Assembly: GCF_001404515.1 (NCBI RefSeq)
Contig: NZ_CXWE01000018.1
Span: 1 to 56,690 of the forward strand
DNA: 56,690 bases
Direction of reading: 5' to 3'
Origin: Roseibium album
GTDB lineage: Bacteria; Pseudomonadota; Alphaproteobacteria; Rhizobiales; Stappiaceae
Position numbers and translations under genes: made by a program. Shown here piece after piece: positions 42,333 to 50,096 of this stretch (its first letter is position 1; each line of letters begins with the position of its first letter). The notes below the pieces were generated by a model. It was not told the DNA's origin. It made no database searches and saw only the letters and a list, made by a program, of their open reading frames with translations.

Positions 42333-42887
42333 ATGTATGACGCAAAACCCCTTGCAGCAATCAGATATGGTCACGGGCCGGAAGTCGATCCTGCGCTGGA
42401 TGCATTTATCGAGCAGTTGCAGTCACTTGGGGTGACCATGGCCGGATGTGTGCAACGTCGAACGCCAGATGGTGGAAGTTGCTGTCCGATTTCCCATCTG
42501 GAGGATCTTGCCAGCGGCTCGCACACCCGCATCACGCAGCCTCTGGGGCCGGGTTCAACAGGCTGCCGACTGGATCCGGGGGCTCTGGCAAACGCCGCCG
42601 AAGATTTGTCACGCCAGCTGGAAAAGCAGCCGGATGTACTGATTCTCAGCCGCTTCGGCAGAGGCGAAGCCGAAGGCAGAGGATTTCGACCCGTTATCGA
42701 ACGGGCCGTCGAATTGGGAATCCCGGTCCTGACAGCAGTCAAAAAGCGTTACGAACCTGAATGGGAAGACTTCAGCGCCGACATGGCCGCAGATCTTCCA
42801 GCCGATGTGGAGCGACTCATGAACTGGCTGTTGTCACAGTTGCCAAACCACCGGCAAAACTCGAGCACAGAACAGGCGACACGATGA
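42333..42887 (+). CDS. DUF2478 family protein
   Basis: About 184 residues from the ATG at 42333, with GAGGAG upstream. It matches DUF2478 (AAIRYGHGPEVD, DVLILSRFGRGEAEGRGFRPVIE, GIPVLTAV), a P-loop-like family often found beside molybdenum transport or molybdoenzyme genes. The function is not established; a link to molybdate sensing or use is inferred from context. It follows the regulator by 13 bp and overlaps the cupredoxin start by 4 bp. Confidence 0.8.
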   Translation: MYDAKPLAAIRYGHGPEVDPALDAFIEQLQSLGVTMAGCVQRRTPDGGSCCPISHLEDLASGSHTRITQPLGPGSTGCRLDPGALANAAEDLSRQLEKQPDVLILSRFGRGEAEGRGFRPVIERAVELGIPVLTAVKKRYEPEWEDFSADMAADLPADVERLMNWLLSQLPNHRQNSSTEQATR

Positions 42888-43384
42888 CCTGGCAAAGGAT
42901 CTCGATGATACGCGTGGTCTCTTTGGCATTCCTGACGCTTCTGTTGTTGCCCAATCTCGCCTCAGCGCAATCCGGCAGCCCAAGCCAGGGCATCGACCAG
43001 ATCAGTGATCCGACCACAGAGTTCGTCCTGGACATGTTCAGGTTCGAGCCGGACTTTGTCCGCCTGCCCGTTGGGGGCCGCGTCATCTTCAACAATTCCC
43101 GCGGCCAGCACACCGTCATGAGCGCAAACGGGCTGATCCCGGAAGGTGTCGAAAAAATCTCCATTGCCAATACAGCGTCGGAAACGCGAACCATGGACGT
43201 TCCCGGGCTCTACGTGCTGACCTGCAAGGTTCACGGACGATATGGAATGGTGATGCTGATTGCAGTTGGCGATCGGGAAGCCTGGCAAAATCCGCCAACC
43301 AGCTGGAAAAAATCACTTTCCGGACGAGCGGGTGAGAAGCTGGAACTTCTGGTGAAGAAATTGAACGAGGATATTCCGCACTGA
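42884..43384 (+). CDS. Periplasmic pseudoazurin-like cupredoxin
   Basis: A 166-residue protein with a Sec signal peptide (cleavage near ASAQS). The type 1 copper ligands are H76 (GQHTVMS), C114, H117 and M122 (CKVHGRYGM); the C-x2-H-x4-M spacing is that of pseudoazurin. A charged C-terminal extension of about 35 residues follows the domain. It is a likely periplasmic electron carrier to the Rieske subunit or the diheme peroxidases. It overlaps DUF2478 by 4 bp, so it belongs to the regulator operon. Confidence 0.85.
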   Translation: MTWQRISMIRVVSLAFLTLLLLPNLASAQSGSPSQGIDQISDPTTEFVLDMFRFEPDFVRLPVGGRVIFNNSRGQHTVMSANGLIPEGVEKISIANTASETRTMDVPGLYVLTCKVHGRYGMVMLIAVGDREAWQNPPTSWKKSLSGRAGEKLELLVKKLNEDIPH

Positions 43385-43468
43385 TACGGACGACGGTTGC
43401 CTGCCTGAAGGCGCGCCCACCAAGCGTTTTCAATTCCCGATTGACATGACACCGGATCGAAAATCACC

Positions 43469-44485
43469 ATGCCTGATTCAAATTCTCCCGGAAAATCGCT
43501 CAAGGACCGGTTCGGCCGCACGGCAACCTATCTCCGTCTGTCGGTGACCGACCGATGCGACCTGCGTTGTACCTACTGCATGACGGAAAACATGACATTT
43601 CTGCCGCGAAAGGACCTTCTGTCACTGGAAGAACTCTACAGACTGACCACAATCTGCATGGAGCATGGTGTCCGAAAGATCAGGTTGACCGGCGGTGAAC
43701 CGCTGGTCCGCAAGAACGTCATCAGCCTGTTTGAGAACCTGAGCCGGCATCTTGAAAATGGTGACCTGGATGAGGTCACATTAACGACAAACGGGTCGCT
43801 GCTGTCCCGCTACGCCAAGCGTCTTGCGGAGTGCGGCGTCCGCCGCGTCAATGTTTCGCTGGATACGCTCAGCGCGGACAGGTACCGCACGATCACGCGA
43901 TGGGGGAATATCAATCGCGTATTTGCCGGACTGGATGCGGCACGTGACGCAGGTCTTCACATCAAGCTGAATGCAGTCGCCCAAAAGGGCGCATTTGAAC
44001 ATGAGCTTTTTGACCTGATCCGGTTTGCGCATGATCGTGACATGGACCTGACGCTGATCGAGGAAATGCCGCTTGGAGGCGTCGCGTCGCAGCGCGGCCG
44101 CAGTTTTCTCTCGCTCGCCAATCTCCGCAAACGCCTAGAGGATCATTGGACCGTGGAACCGCTGACGGAAAGCACCGGCGGCCCGGCAAAATATGTCCGA
44201 TTGCGGGAAACAGGCGGTAAACTCGGCTTCATAACGCCGATGTCCTGCGATTTCTGTTCCGATTGCAACCGCATACGGCTGAGCTGTACGGGCGAACTTT
44301 ATACCTGCATGGGGCAGGAGGGAGGGCTGTCGTTGCGCGATCAACTGCGACAGTCGGACGGTAATGAGAAAGTTGCCGAACTCGTGCGAGAGAAGGTTTT
44401 CCTGAAACCGCGCGGTCACGATTTTCATATCGACGGCGGTTCGGTCAATGGAATATCGCGCGCCATGTCGACACTCGGGGGATGA
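43469..44485 (+). CDS. moaA: GTP 3',8-cyclase MoaA (radical SAM), molybdenum cofactor step 1
   Basis: A 338-residue radical SAM protein. The N-terminal cluster motif is C30-x3-C34-x2-C37 (CDLRCTYC), the C-terminal cluster motif is in SCDFCSDCNRIRLSC, and the protein ends in the essential Gly-Gly. It catalyses the first step of pyranopterin synthesis from GTP. A copy beside a molybdoenzyme operon suggests a dedicated or inducible supply in addition to housekeeping genes elsewhere (inference). It is 84 bp after the cupredoxin and overlaps mogA by 4 bp. Confidence 0.92.
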   Translation: MPDSNSPGKSLKDRFGRTATYLRLSVTDRCDLRCTYCMTENMTFLPRKDLLSLEELYRLTTICMEHGVRKIRLTGGEPLVRKNVISLFENLSRHLENGDLDEVTLTTNGSLLSRYAKRLAECGVRRVNVSLDTLSADRYRTITRWGNINRVFAGLDAARDAGLHIKLNAVAQKGAFEHELFDLIRFAHDRDMDLTLIEEMPLGGVASQRGRSFLSLANLRKRLEDHWTVEPLTESTGGPAKYVRLRETGGKLGFITPMSCDFCSDCNRIRLSCTGELYTCMGQEGGLSLRDQLRQSDGNEKVAELVREKVFLKPRGHDFHIDGGSVNGISRAMSTLGG

Positions 44486-45012
44486 GGCGGATGCGGATAG
44501 CCATTCTCACCATTTCGGATCGGGCCTCGCGAGGTGAATATGAAGACCGGGGTGGCCCGGCGGTCGAAGCCTGGCTTATGCGAACGGTCTCAACGCACAT
44601 GCGGATCGACAGAATCATCATCCCGGATGGTTTCGAAACAACACGGGATACCCTGATCGAACTCAGCGACGCAAAAGCCTACGACATGATCCTGACGACC
44701 GGCGGCACCGGTCCCGCACCGCGTGACCTGACACCAGAGGCAACCCAATCTGTTCTGACCAAGGAACTTCCGGGATTCGGCGAACTGATGCGCAAGGCAA
44801 GTCTGGATTACGTCGCGACAGCGATCCTCTCCCGCCAAACAGCGGGAGTGCGCGGCAAGACCTTCATTCTCAATCTACCGGGATCACCTGCCAGCATCGA
44901 CGTCTGCCTGACAGCGGTCTTTGCAGCTGTTCCCTACTGTCTTGACTTGATCGGCGCGGCTTTTGTCGACACTGATCCGAATGTCCTGAAAGCACACAGA
45001 CCAGGCCGTTAG
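44482..45012 (+). CDS. mogA: Molybdopterin adenylyltransferase (MogA/MoaB type)
   Basis: A 176-residue MogA-fold protein. ILTISDRASRGEYEDRGGP is at the N-terminus and the molybdopterin-binding TTGGTGPAPRDLTPEAT at 72-88. It adenylates molybdopterin before metal insertion by MoeA. The ATG at 44482 overlaps the moaA stop; a second ATG at 44491 with a GAGGCGG site is equally possible. It converges with moeA. Confidence 0.9.
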   Translation: MRRMRIAILTISDRASRGEYEDRGGPAVEAWLMRTVSTHMRIDRIIIPDGFETTRDTLIELSDAKAYDMILTTGGTGPAPRDLTPEATQSVLTKELPGFGELMRKASLDYVATAILSRQTAGVRGKTFILNLPGSPASIDVCLTAVFAAVPYCLDLIGAAFVDTDPNVLKAHRPGR

Positions 45013-45050
45013 ATCGAATAACCTGATTCACATCAAACAGGTCGGATTGG

Positions 45051-46310
45051 CTACAGCCCCATGTCCGCCCGGAAGGGGTAGAATTCGAGGCGACTTCCCG
45101 GTTCCACAGTGGCGCAACCTGCGTTGACCGCACCCAGGCCGTCGGCTTCGATGAGCGGCATCAGCCTTGCCGATCCGGCCCGGCCCGTTTTTTCCAGAAG
45201 AGGCAGACCCTCGTCGCTGGTACCAACGATGTTACAGGGGAAAAACTCATGCCTGCCGGCACGCCGCTCCCAGTGAAATGCTGCCTTCGCCTGTTGAACA
45301 ATTGCGGCTCGACGGGCTGCACCTGTCAAGCCATCGAGTATCGGCCGGCCAACCAGGAGAAAATCAACAAAACACGCCAACGGATTGCCCGGCAGGCCGA
45401 GATAGACGGCCTTGCCGATATTGCCGAGCGCTATGGGTTTGCCCGGTTTGATTGCCATCCTCCAGCTTTCGATGGCTCCGCCGGCTTCAATCACGGCCGG
45501 TTTCAGATGATCTTCCTCGCCGACAGAAACTCCCCCGGAGGTAATGATCAGGTCATGAGATGCCGCTGCTTCTTTCAGGACCCTCACGATTTCGTCGCGT
45601 GTATCGGGAACTATCCCGAAATCCGACACATCGACATTTCCCGACGACAATAGGGTTTTCAGCATCGGGCGATTGGTATCGAAGATATGGCCCGGTCCCA
45701 TTCCGACACCCGTATCCCTGAGTTCGTTTCCCGTCGAAAAGACCGCGACCCTGATTGTCCTGACAACAGAGGCACTCCGGTAACCACTTGCCGTCAGCAA
45801 TGCCGTGTGGCGGGCATCAAGCCGAGTACCACTCCGTACCAGTGTGTCGGAAGCCTTTACGTCCTCACCGACACGGCGAATGTTGTCGCCGGGCGGCACG
45901 TTGAAATCCGGTGTCACGATATCGTCGGTGACGCGCGCATGTTCCTGCATTACAACAGCGCAGGTTCCCGCGGGTGTCGGCGCTCCCGTCATGATGCGCA
46001 TCGCCTCATTGTCGCGTATGCGTCCTTTCGGATTGTCACCTGCGATCCTGCGGCCGACAATCGCGAACGGGTTCTTGCCAGCACCACCGAGTGCGTATCC
46101 ATCGACAGCCGAATGCTCGTGAATGGGGAGCGAAAAGAGAGAGATCGTGTCGCCGGCCGTGACCCGGCCGACTGCCTCGGGCAACAATACGTTTTCGGTC
46201 TCCTGCAGAGGAGAACAAAGGTCCAGAGCTCTGGAAACGGTTTCGTCTATCGACGCCAGGGTTCGTTCAGAGTTGCCTTCGCAACAATCGGTCTGGATAA
46301 GCGTCTTCAT
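45051..46310 (-). CDS. moeA: Molybdopterin molybdenumtransferase MoeA
   Basis: A 419-residue MoeA of normal length. It contains LPIHEHSAVDGYAL, the RIMTGAPTPAGTCAVVMQE block, FSTGNELRDTG, the MogA-like SGGVSVGEEDHLKP, and GLPGNPLACFV. It inserts molybdate into adenylated molybdopterin. It is transcribed alone on the minus strand from a promoter with a perfect FNR box, so its expression is probably matched to that of the idr operon. Confidence 0.93.
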   Translation of the reverse strand: MKTLIQTDCCEGNSERTLASIDETVSRALDLCSPLQETENVLLPEAVGRVTAGDTISLFSLPIHEHSAVDGYALGGAGKNPFAIVGRRIAGDNPKGRIRDNEAMRIMTGAPTPAGTCAVVMQEHARVTDDIVTPDFNVPPGDNIRRVGEDVKASDTLVRSGTRLDARHTALLTASGYRSASVVRTIRVAVFSTGNELRDTGVGMGPGHIFDTNRPMLKTLLSSGNVDVSDFGIVPDTRDEIVRVLKEAAASHDLIITSGGVSVGEEDHLKPAVIEAGGAIESWRMAIKPGKPIALGNIGKAVYLGLPGNPLACFVDFLLVGRPILDGLTGAARRAAIVQQAKAAFHWERRAGRHEFFPCNIVGTSDEGLPLLEKTGRAGSARLMPLIEADGLGAVNAGCATVEPGSRLEFYPFRADMGL

Positions 46311-46358
46311 TTTGCTGTGTCCCGAGGCAATTGTTCAAACATCCATGGATTGTACGTG

Positions 46359-46400
46359 AGACTACCCCGGAGCTGGCTCAAACGGCTTGATTTCAATCAA
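46359..46400 (-). promoter_or_regulatory. Perfect FNR box and -10 element of moeA
   Basis: TTGATTTCAATCAA at 46387-46400 has the perfect TTGAT and ATCAA arms of the FNR consensus. On the minus strand TAGTCT follows after 22 bp, and the predicted start leaves a leader of about 42 nt before moeA. The geometry equals that of the regulator promoter at 41468. Confidence 0.72.
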
Positions 46401-46509
46401 CGGAATTCAACCCGCCTGAGCGAAGCAGCAACGCGCGAGCAGAGGCTCTTGTTTTTCGGCGGACAAAGGAAAATGCTCGATTTGCCGCCTTGTCCGGCTT
46501 GGCAAAAAT

Positions 46510-46522
46510 TGGCAAGTTGCCA
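46510..46522. promoter_or_regulatory. Palindrome before the DeoR-family gene, candidate operator
   Basis: TGGCAAGTTGCCA is a perfect 6-bp-arm palindrome about 20 bp upstream of the start. A direct TTGGCAA copy lies at 46499-46505. Related TTGCAA/TTGCCAA words recur upstream of the flavoprotein gene at 47.3 kb. Confidence 0.5.
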
Positions 46523-46543
46523 GATGAAAATCTGAAAGCGCCC

Positions 46544-47308
46544 ATGATGTTACCTGACCAACGATACGCCGTTATTCTCGAAGAAGTGAAACAGCATCCC
46601 GCCGTCTCCATCAGGTCTCTTACCGAGCGCCTGGGTGTGTCCCGGGAAACAGTGCGCAAGGATATCGAGTTTCTTGCCGGTCAGGGCAAACTGTCCCAGG
46701 TGCGCGGCGGGGCCGCTCCGGTCGTTTCGAAAGAGGCACCGATGGCAGATCGTGTGCACCGCAATTCCGAAGGCAAGGCAAAGATTGCAAGCCGGGTATC
46801 ATCGATGATCCCCGAAGGCTCTTCAATCATCATAGACAATGGTTCAACCACTCTCGAAGTCGCCAGAGACCTGGCCGGACAACGCAGAGAGTTGCGAGTG
46901 GTCACCAATGATCTCAAAATTGCGGAGCTGATAGCGCCCGCCTGTTTCGACGTGGTGTTGCTCGGTGGCCGAATGGATCCTGCCGAATTGGCGACCTTCG
47001 GACTGGAGGTGTTTGAAAACCTTGCGAGGTATCGAGCCGAGTTTGCAATTGTCAGTGCAGGCGGGTTGAGCGCACGCGCCGGTTTTACGGACTTCTCACG
47101 GGAAGCCGCGGATCTGAGGGCACGAATGATGCGACAGGCCGAAACTGCCTTGATCCTGGCGGACAGTTCCAAATTTGGTGTCGTCGGCCAGGTCGTCATG
47201 CCACCCCCACCTCCCGGAACGGTTCTGATTTCGGACACATCGCCACCACCCGATATCCTCGGGAAGCTGGATGCATTGCAGGTCGAGACGAATAGTAATT
47301 TGCAATAA
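46544..47308 (+). CDS. DeoR-family transcriptional regulator
   Basis: About 254 residues from the ATG at 46544 (or 46547). The DeoR helix-turn-helix is at the N-terminus (VSIRSLTERLGVSRETVRKDIEFL), followed by VRGGAAPV and a DeoRC sugar-phosphate-sensor domain (IIIDNGSTTLEVARDL, VVTNDLKIAEL, LLGGRMDP). It most likely regulates itself and the downstream flavoprotein through TTGC-containing sites. Confidence 0.88.
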   Translation: MMLPDQRYAVILEEVKQHPAVSIRSLTERLGVSRETVRKDIEFLAGQGKLSQVRGGAAPVVSKEAPMADRVHRNSEGKAKIASRVSSMIPEGSSIIIDNGSTTLEVARDLAGQRRELRVVTNDLKIAELIAPACFDVVLLGGRMDPAELATFGLEVFENLARYRAEFAIVSAGGLSARAGFTDFSREAADLRARMMRQAETALILADSSKFGVVGQVVMPPPPPGTVLISDTSPPPDILGKLDALQVETNSNLQ

Positions 47309-47321
47309 ATTGAAGAAATTT

Positions 47322-47333
47322 GCAAAATTTTGC
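47322..47333. promoter_or_regulatory. GCAAAATTTTGC palindrome upstream of the flavoprotein gene
   Basis: A perfect 12-bp palindrome inside AAATTTGCAAAATTTTGCCAA, 52 bp before the flavoprotein start; another TTTGCAA lies at about 47299-47305. It shares TTGCAA/TTGCCAA elements with the site before the DeoR gene. Confidence 0.5.
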
Positions 47334-47384
47334 CAATTATGAAATGCTTCTCCGAGATGCAATCTCGTGGACGGAGTTTTTGAT

Positions 47385-49841
47385 ATGGTTGGAACCGGTC
47401 TTCCGGACAGGGCGCAATATGTAATCATCGGCGGTGGCATCGTTGGCTGTTCGGTTGCCTACCATCTCGCGAGGCTGGGCCACACGGACATTGTCTTGCT
47501 CGAGCAGGGCCAATTGAGCTGCGGCACGACATGGCATGCGGCTGGCCTGGTGGGTCAGCTGCGAAGCACGCCCGCCATGACCAACCTGATCCGCTATTCG
47601 ACGCAGCTTTATTCCGAACTGGAGAAGGAAACCGGTTTGGCGACCGGGTGGATGCAATGCGGTTCGGTGACTGTTGCACGCAGCGATGACCGAATGACCA
47701 TGTTGCTGCGAACGGCAGCTGCCGCCCGCGCCCAGGGTGTCGACGTGGACGTCATCACTCCGGGCGAGGCAAGGGACAAATGGCCGGTGATGCAGGTTGA
47801 CGACCTGAAAGGCGGGCTCTGGATGCCCGGCGACGGCAAGGCCAATCCCACCGACCTGACACAATCCCTTGCAAAGGGCGCACGGCGGCACGGTGCCAGG
47901 ATCGTGGAAGGCATTCAGGTGACGGATATCCTGACCGAAAACAACCAGATTTCAGGGGTGGAAACAGACCACGGCCGAATCCAGGCGGAAGTGGTTGTCA
48001 ACTGCGCCGGCCAATGGGCCCGCCGCGTGGGCCGGATGTGCGGCGCCAACGTGCCGCTCCACTCAGCCGAACACATGTATATCGTGACGGAGCAGATCGA
48101 GGGTGTGAACCCGGACCTTCCGGTGTTGCGGGATCCTGACGGATACATCTATTTCAAGGAAGAAACCGGCGGTCTCGTCATGGGGGGATTTGAGCCTGAA
48201 GCCAAGCCCTGGGGGATGAACGGAATTCCGGACAACTTCTTCTTTCAGCTCTTGCCCGACGATTGGGATCAATTCGAAATCCTGATGGAAAATGCCCTGA
48301 CCCGCGTGCCGCAAATGGCACAGACCGGTGTCCGGGAGTTTTACAACGGTCCCGAGAGCTTTACGCCGGACAACAACTATCTGCTGGGCGAGACACCGGA
48401 AGTGAAGAACTTCTTTGTGGGAGCCGGCTTCAATTCCATGGGAATTGCAAGTGCGGGCGGTGCCGGCAGGGCGCTGGCAGAGTGGATCGTGGAAGGCGCC
48501 CCGACCATGGATCTGTTCGCCGTCGACATCCGGCGCTTTGCCGACTTCAACAACAACCCCACCTGGCTTCATGACAGGGTGAAGGAAGTGCTGGGCCTTC
48601 ACTATGCGATGCCCTGGCCCAACCGGGAACTGGACAGCGCCCGGCCTTTCCGCCGATCCCCCCTTTATGACCGGCTTGCCGCAAAAAATGCCGTGTTCGG
48701 TTCGAAGATGGGTTGGGAACGTGCAAACTACTTTGCCTTCGAAGAGGGCGAGAAGACCGAGTACGGGTTTGGCCGGCAGAACTGGCACGAGGCCGTCGGC
48801 GCGGAACACAAAGCGGCTCGTGAGGCGGTGGTGGTGTTTGACCAGAGTTCGTTCGCCAAGCTGCTTGTTCAGGGGAAAGATGCCTGCAGTCAGCTCAATC
48901 GGATCTGCGCGGGAAACATCGATGTTGCGCCCGGACGAACGGTCTACACCGGGCTCTTGAACAATCGCGGCGGATTTGAAAGCGATCTCACGGTATTGCG
49001 CCTGAAGCTGGACGAATTTCTGATCATCACCGGTTCTGCCCAGGCCGTGAGGGATACCGATTGGCTCCGCAAGAACTTCGAACCGGATGCACATGTATTC
49101 CTGACAGATGTGACCAGCTCCTGGTCGGTTCTGTCCCTGATGGGGCCGGCATCACGAAAGGTCCTTGCCAGCGTCACGCAATCCGATCTTTCCAACGACG
49201 CCTTTCCATTCGGCACCGTTCAAAAGATCGATCTGGGCTATGCGACGGTCCTTGCGAACAGAATGACCTATGTCGGTGAGCTGGGCTGGGAGTTGATCGT
49301 ACCGGTCGAATTCACGGTCGGTGTCTACGAAGACCTGATGCAGGCAGGCGAACAACATGGCATTCGCGATGCCGGCTATTACGCACTTGAAGGATTGCGA
49401 ATTGAAAAGGGGTTTCGGGCATGGAGCCGCGAGCTCACACCCGACATTACACCCCTGCAGGCCGGGTTGGGATTTGCTGTCGATTTCGAAAAACCCTGCG
49501 GATTTGTCGGCAAGGAAGCCCTCCTTGCTTCGAAGTCAGATCCAAAGCACCTGAATACGCGGATCGTTCAGATGGTTCTTCAAAGCGGGCTGCCGCAACT
49601 TTGGGGTGGAGAATCAGTGCTTTGCAATGGTTCCGTGATCGGGGAGGTCCGCTCTGCTGCCTATGGTCACACACTTGGCGCGGCAGTCGCATTGGTTCAG
49701 GTCAACGCCTCCCGGAAGGTCACGGCAGAGTATCTGGCCGAAAACAGCTGGGAAATCGATCTGGCCGGGGAAAGACACAAGGCGAGTCCTTATCTGCGAA
49801 CACCGTATGACCCGCATGGCGCGCGTCCGCGATCAAGTTAG
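47385..49841 (+). CDS. Dimethylglycine/sarcosine dehydrogenase-like FAD enzyme with GcvT-like C-terminus
   Basis: About 818 residues from the ATG at 47385, eight bases after GGACGGAG; an in-frame GTG at 47367 is the alternative. The N-terminal DAO-type FAD domain starts with VIIGGGIVGCSVAYHLA, and H51 in TTWHAAGL is the residue that carries covalent FAD in this family. The second half (about 420-800) is an aminomethyltransferase-like folate domain (LNNRGGFESDLTVLRL, GELGWELIVPVEF, YYALEGLRIEKG). Such enzymes oxidatively remove N-methyl groups and pass the carbon to tetrahydrofolate. The substrate is unknown; a DeoR regulator lies just upstream and phosphonate transport genes downstream. Confidence 0.85.
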   Translation: MVGTGLPDRAQYVIIGGGIVGCSVAYHLARLGHTDIVLLEQGQLSCGTTWHAAGLVGQLRSTPAMTNLIRYSTQLYSELEKETGLATGWMQCGSVTVARSDDRMTMLLRTAAAARAQGVDVDVITPGEARDKWPVMQVDDLKGGLWMPGDGKANPTDLTQSLAKGARRHGARIVEGIQVTDILTENNQISGVETDHGRIQAEVVVNCAGQWARRVGRMCGANVPLHSAEHMYIVTEQIEGVNPDLPVLRDPDGYIYFKEETGGLVMGGFEPEAKPWGMNGIPDNFFFQLLPDDWDQFEILMENALTRVPQMAQTGVREFYNGPESFTPDNNYLLGETPEVKNFFVGAGFNSMGIASAGGAGRALAEWIVEGAPTMDLFAVDIRRFADFNNNPTWLHDRVKEVLGLHYAMPWPNRELDSARPFRRSPLYDRLAAKNAVFGSKMGWERANYFAFEEGEKTEYGFGRQNWHEAVGAEHKAAREAVVVFDQSSFAKLLVQGKDACSQLNRICAGNIDVAPGRTVYTGLLNNRGGFESDLTVLRLKLDEFLIITGSAQAVRDTDWLRKNFEPDAHVFLTDVTSSWSVLSLMGPASRKVLASVTQSDLSNDAFPFGTVQKIDLGYATVLANRMTYVGELGWELIVPVEFTVGVYEDLMQAGEQHGIRDAGYYALEGLRIEKGFRAWSRELTPDITPLQAGLGFAVDFEKPCGFVGKEALLASKSDPKHLNTRIVQMVLQSGLPQLWGGESVLCNGSVIGEVRSAAYGHTLGAAVALVQVNASRKVTAEYLAENSWEIDLAGERHKASPYLRTPYDPHGARPRSS

Positions 49842-49967
49842 CTTTCAAAAAAGACCAGCATTGTCAGAAGCTTTGTGACATGATTTCCTTTGCCGTCAAA
49901 CCAAACAGGGTTGGCGTCAGAGGGGAACCATGTGTTGGTGGAACATTTGCCTAGAAAGCAATCATGC

Positions 49968-49982
49968 ATAAGCTCAGCCTAT
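49968..49982. promoter_or_regulatory. Candidate LysR box upstream of the aminoethylphosphonate importer
   Basis: ATAAGCTCAGCCTAT is a near-perfect palindrome and matches 13 of 15 bases of the palindrome at 55317-55331 between the LysR gene and phnW. It lies 115 bp upstream of the binding-protein gene, in a 255-bp gap with no gene. Confidence 0.6.
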
Positions 49983-50096
49983 GACATGGTAGACATAATC
50001 GATTTTTCTTGTGCAGAGAACCTGCCAAACTGACCGCTTCGGGATGAAGGAGGCATAGATTTTCCAATTCCTGAAACCTGAATCGAGGAGAACGTG

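Noticed and set aside
45023..45036. CTGATTCACATCAA as a fourth FNR-type box
   Set aside because: It lies between the convergent ends of mogA and moeA with no gene start to serve. It is also embedded in an ACCTG/CAGGT inverted repeat, so it is more likely part of a terminator-like stem or chance.
45687..46535. 282-codon plus-strand open frame opposite moeA
   Set aside because: It has no recognisable motifs or ribosome site and is fully explained as the antisense of moeA.
48063..49094. 343-codon minus-strand open frame inside the flavoprotein gene
   Set aside because: The flavoprotein is a full-length, well-conserved family member on the other strand; this frame is its shadow.
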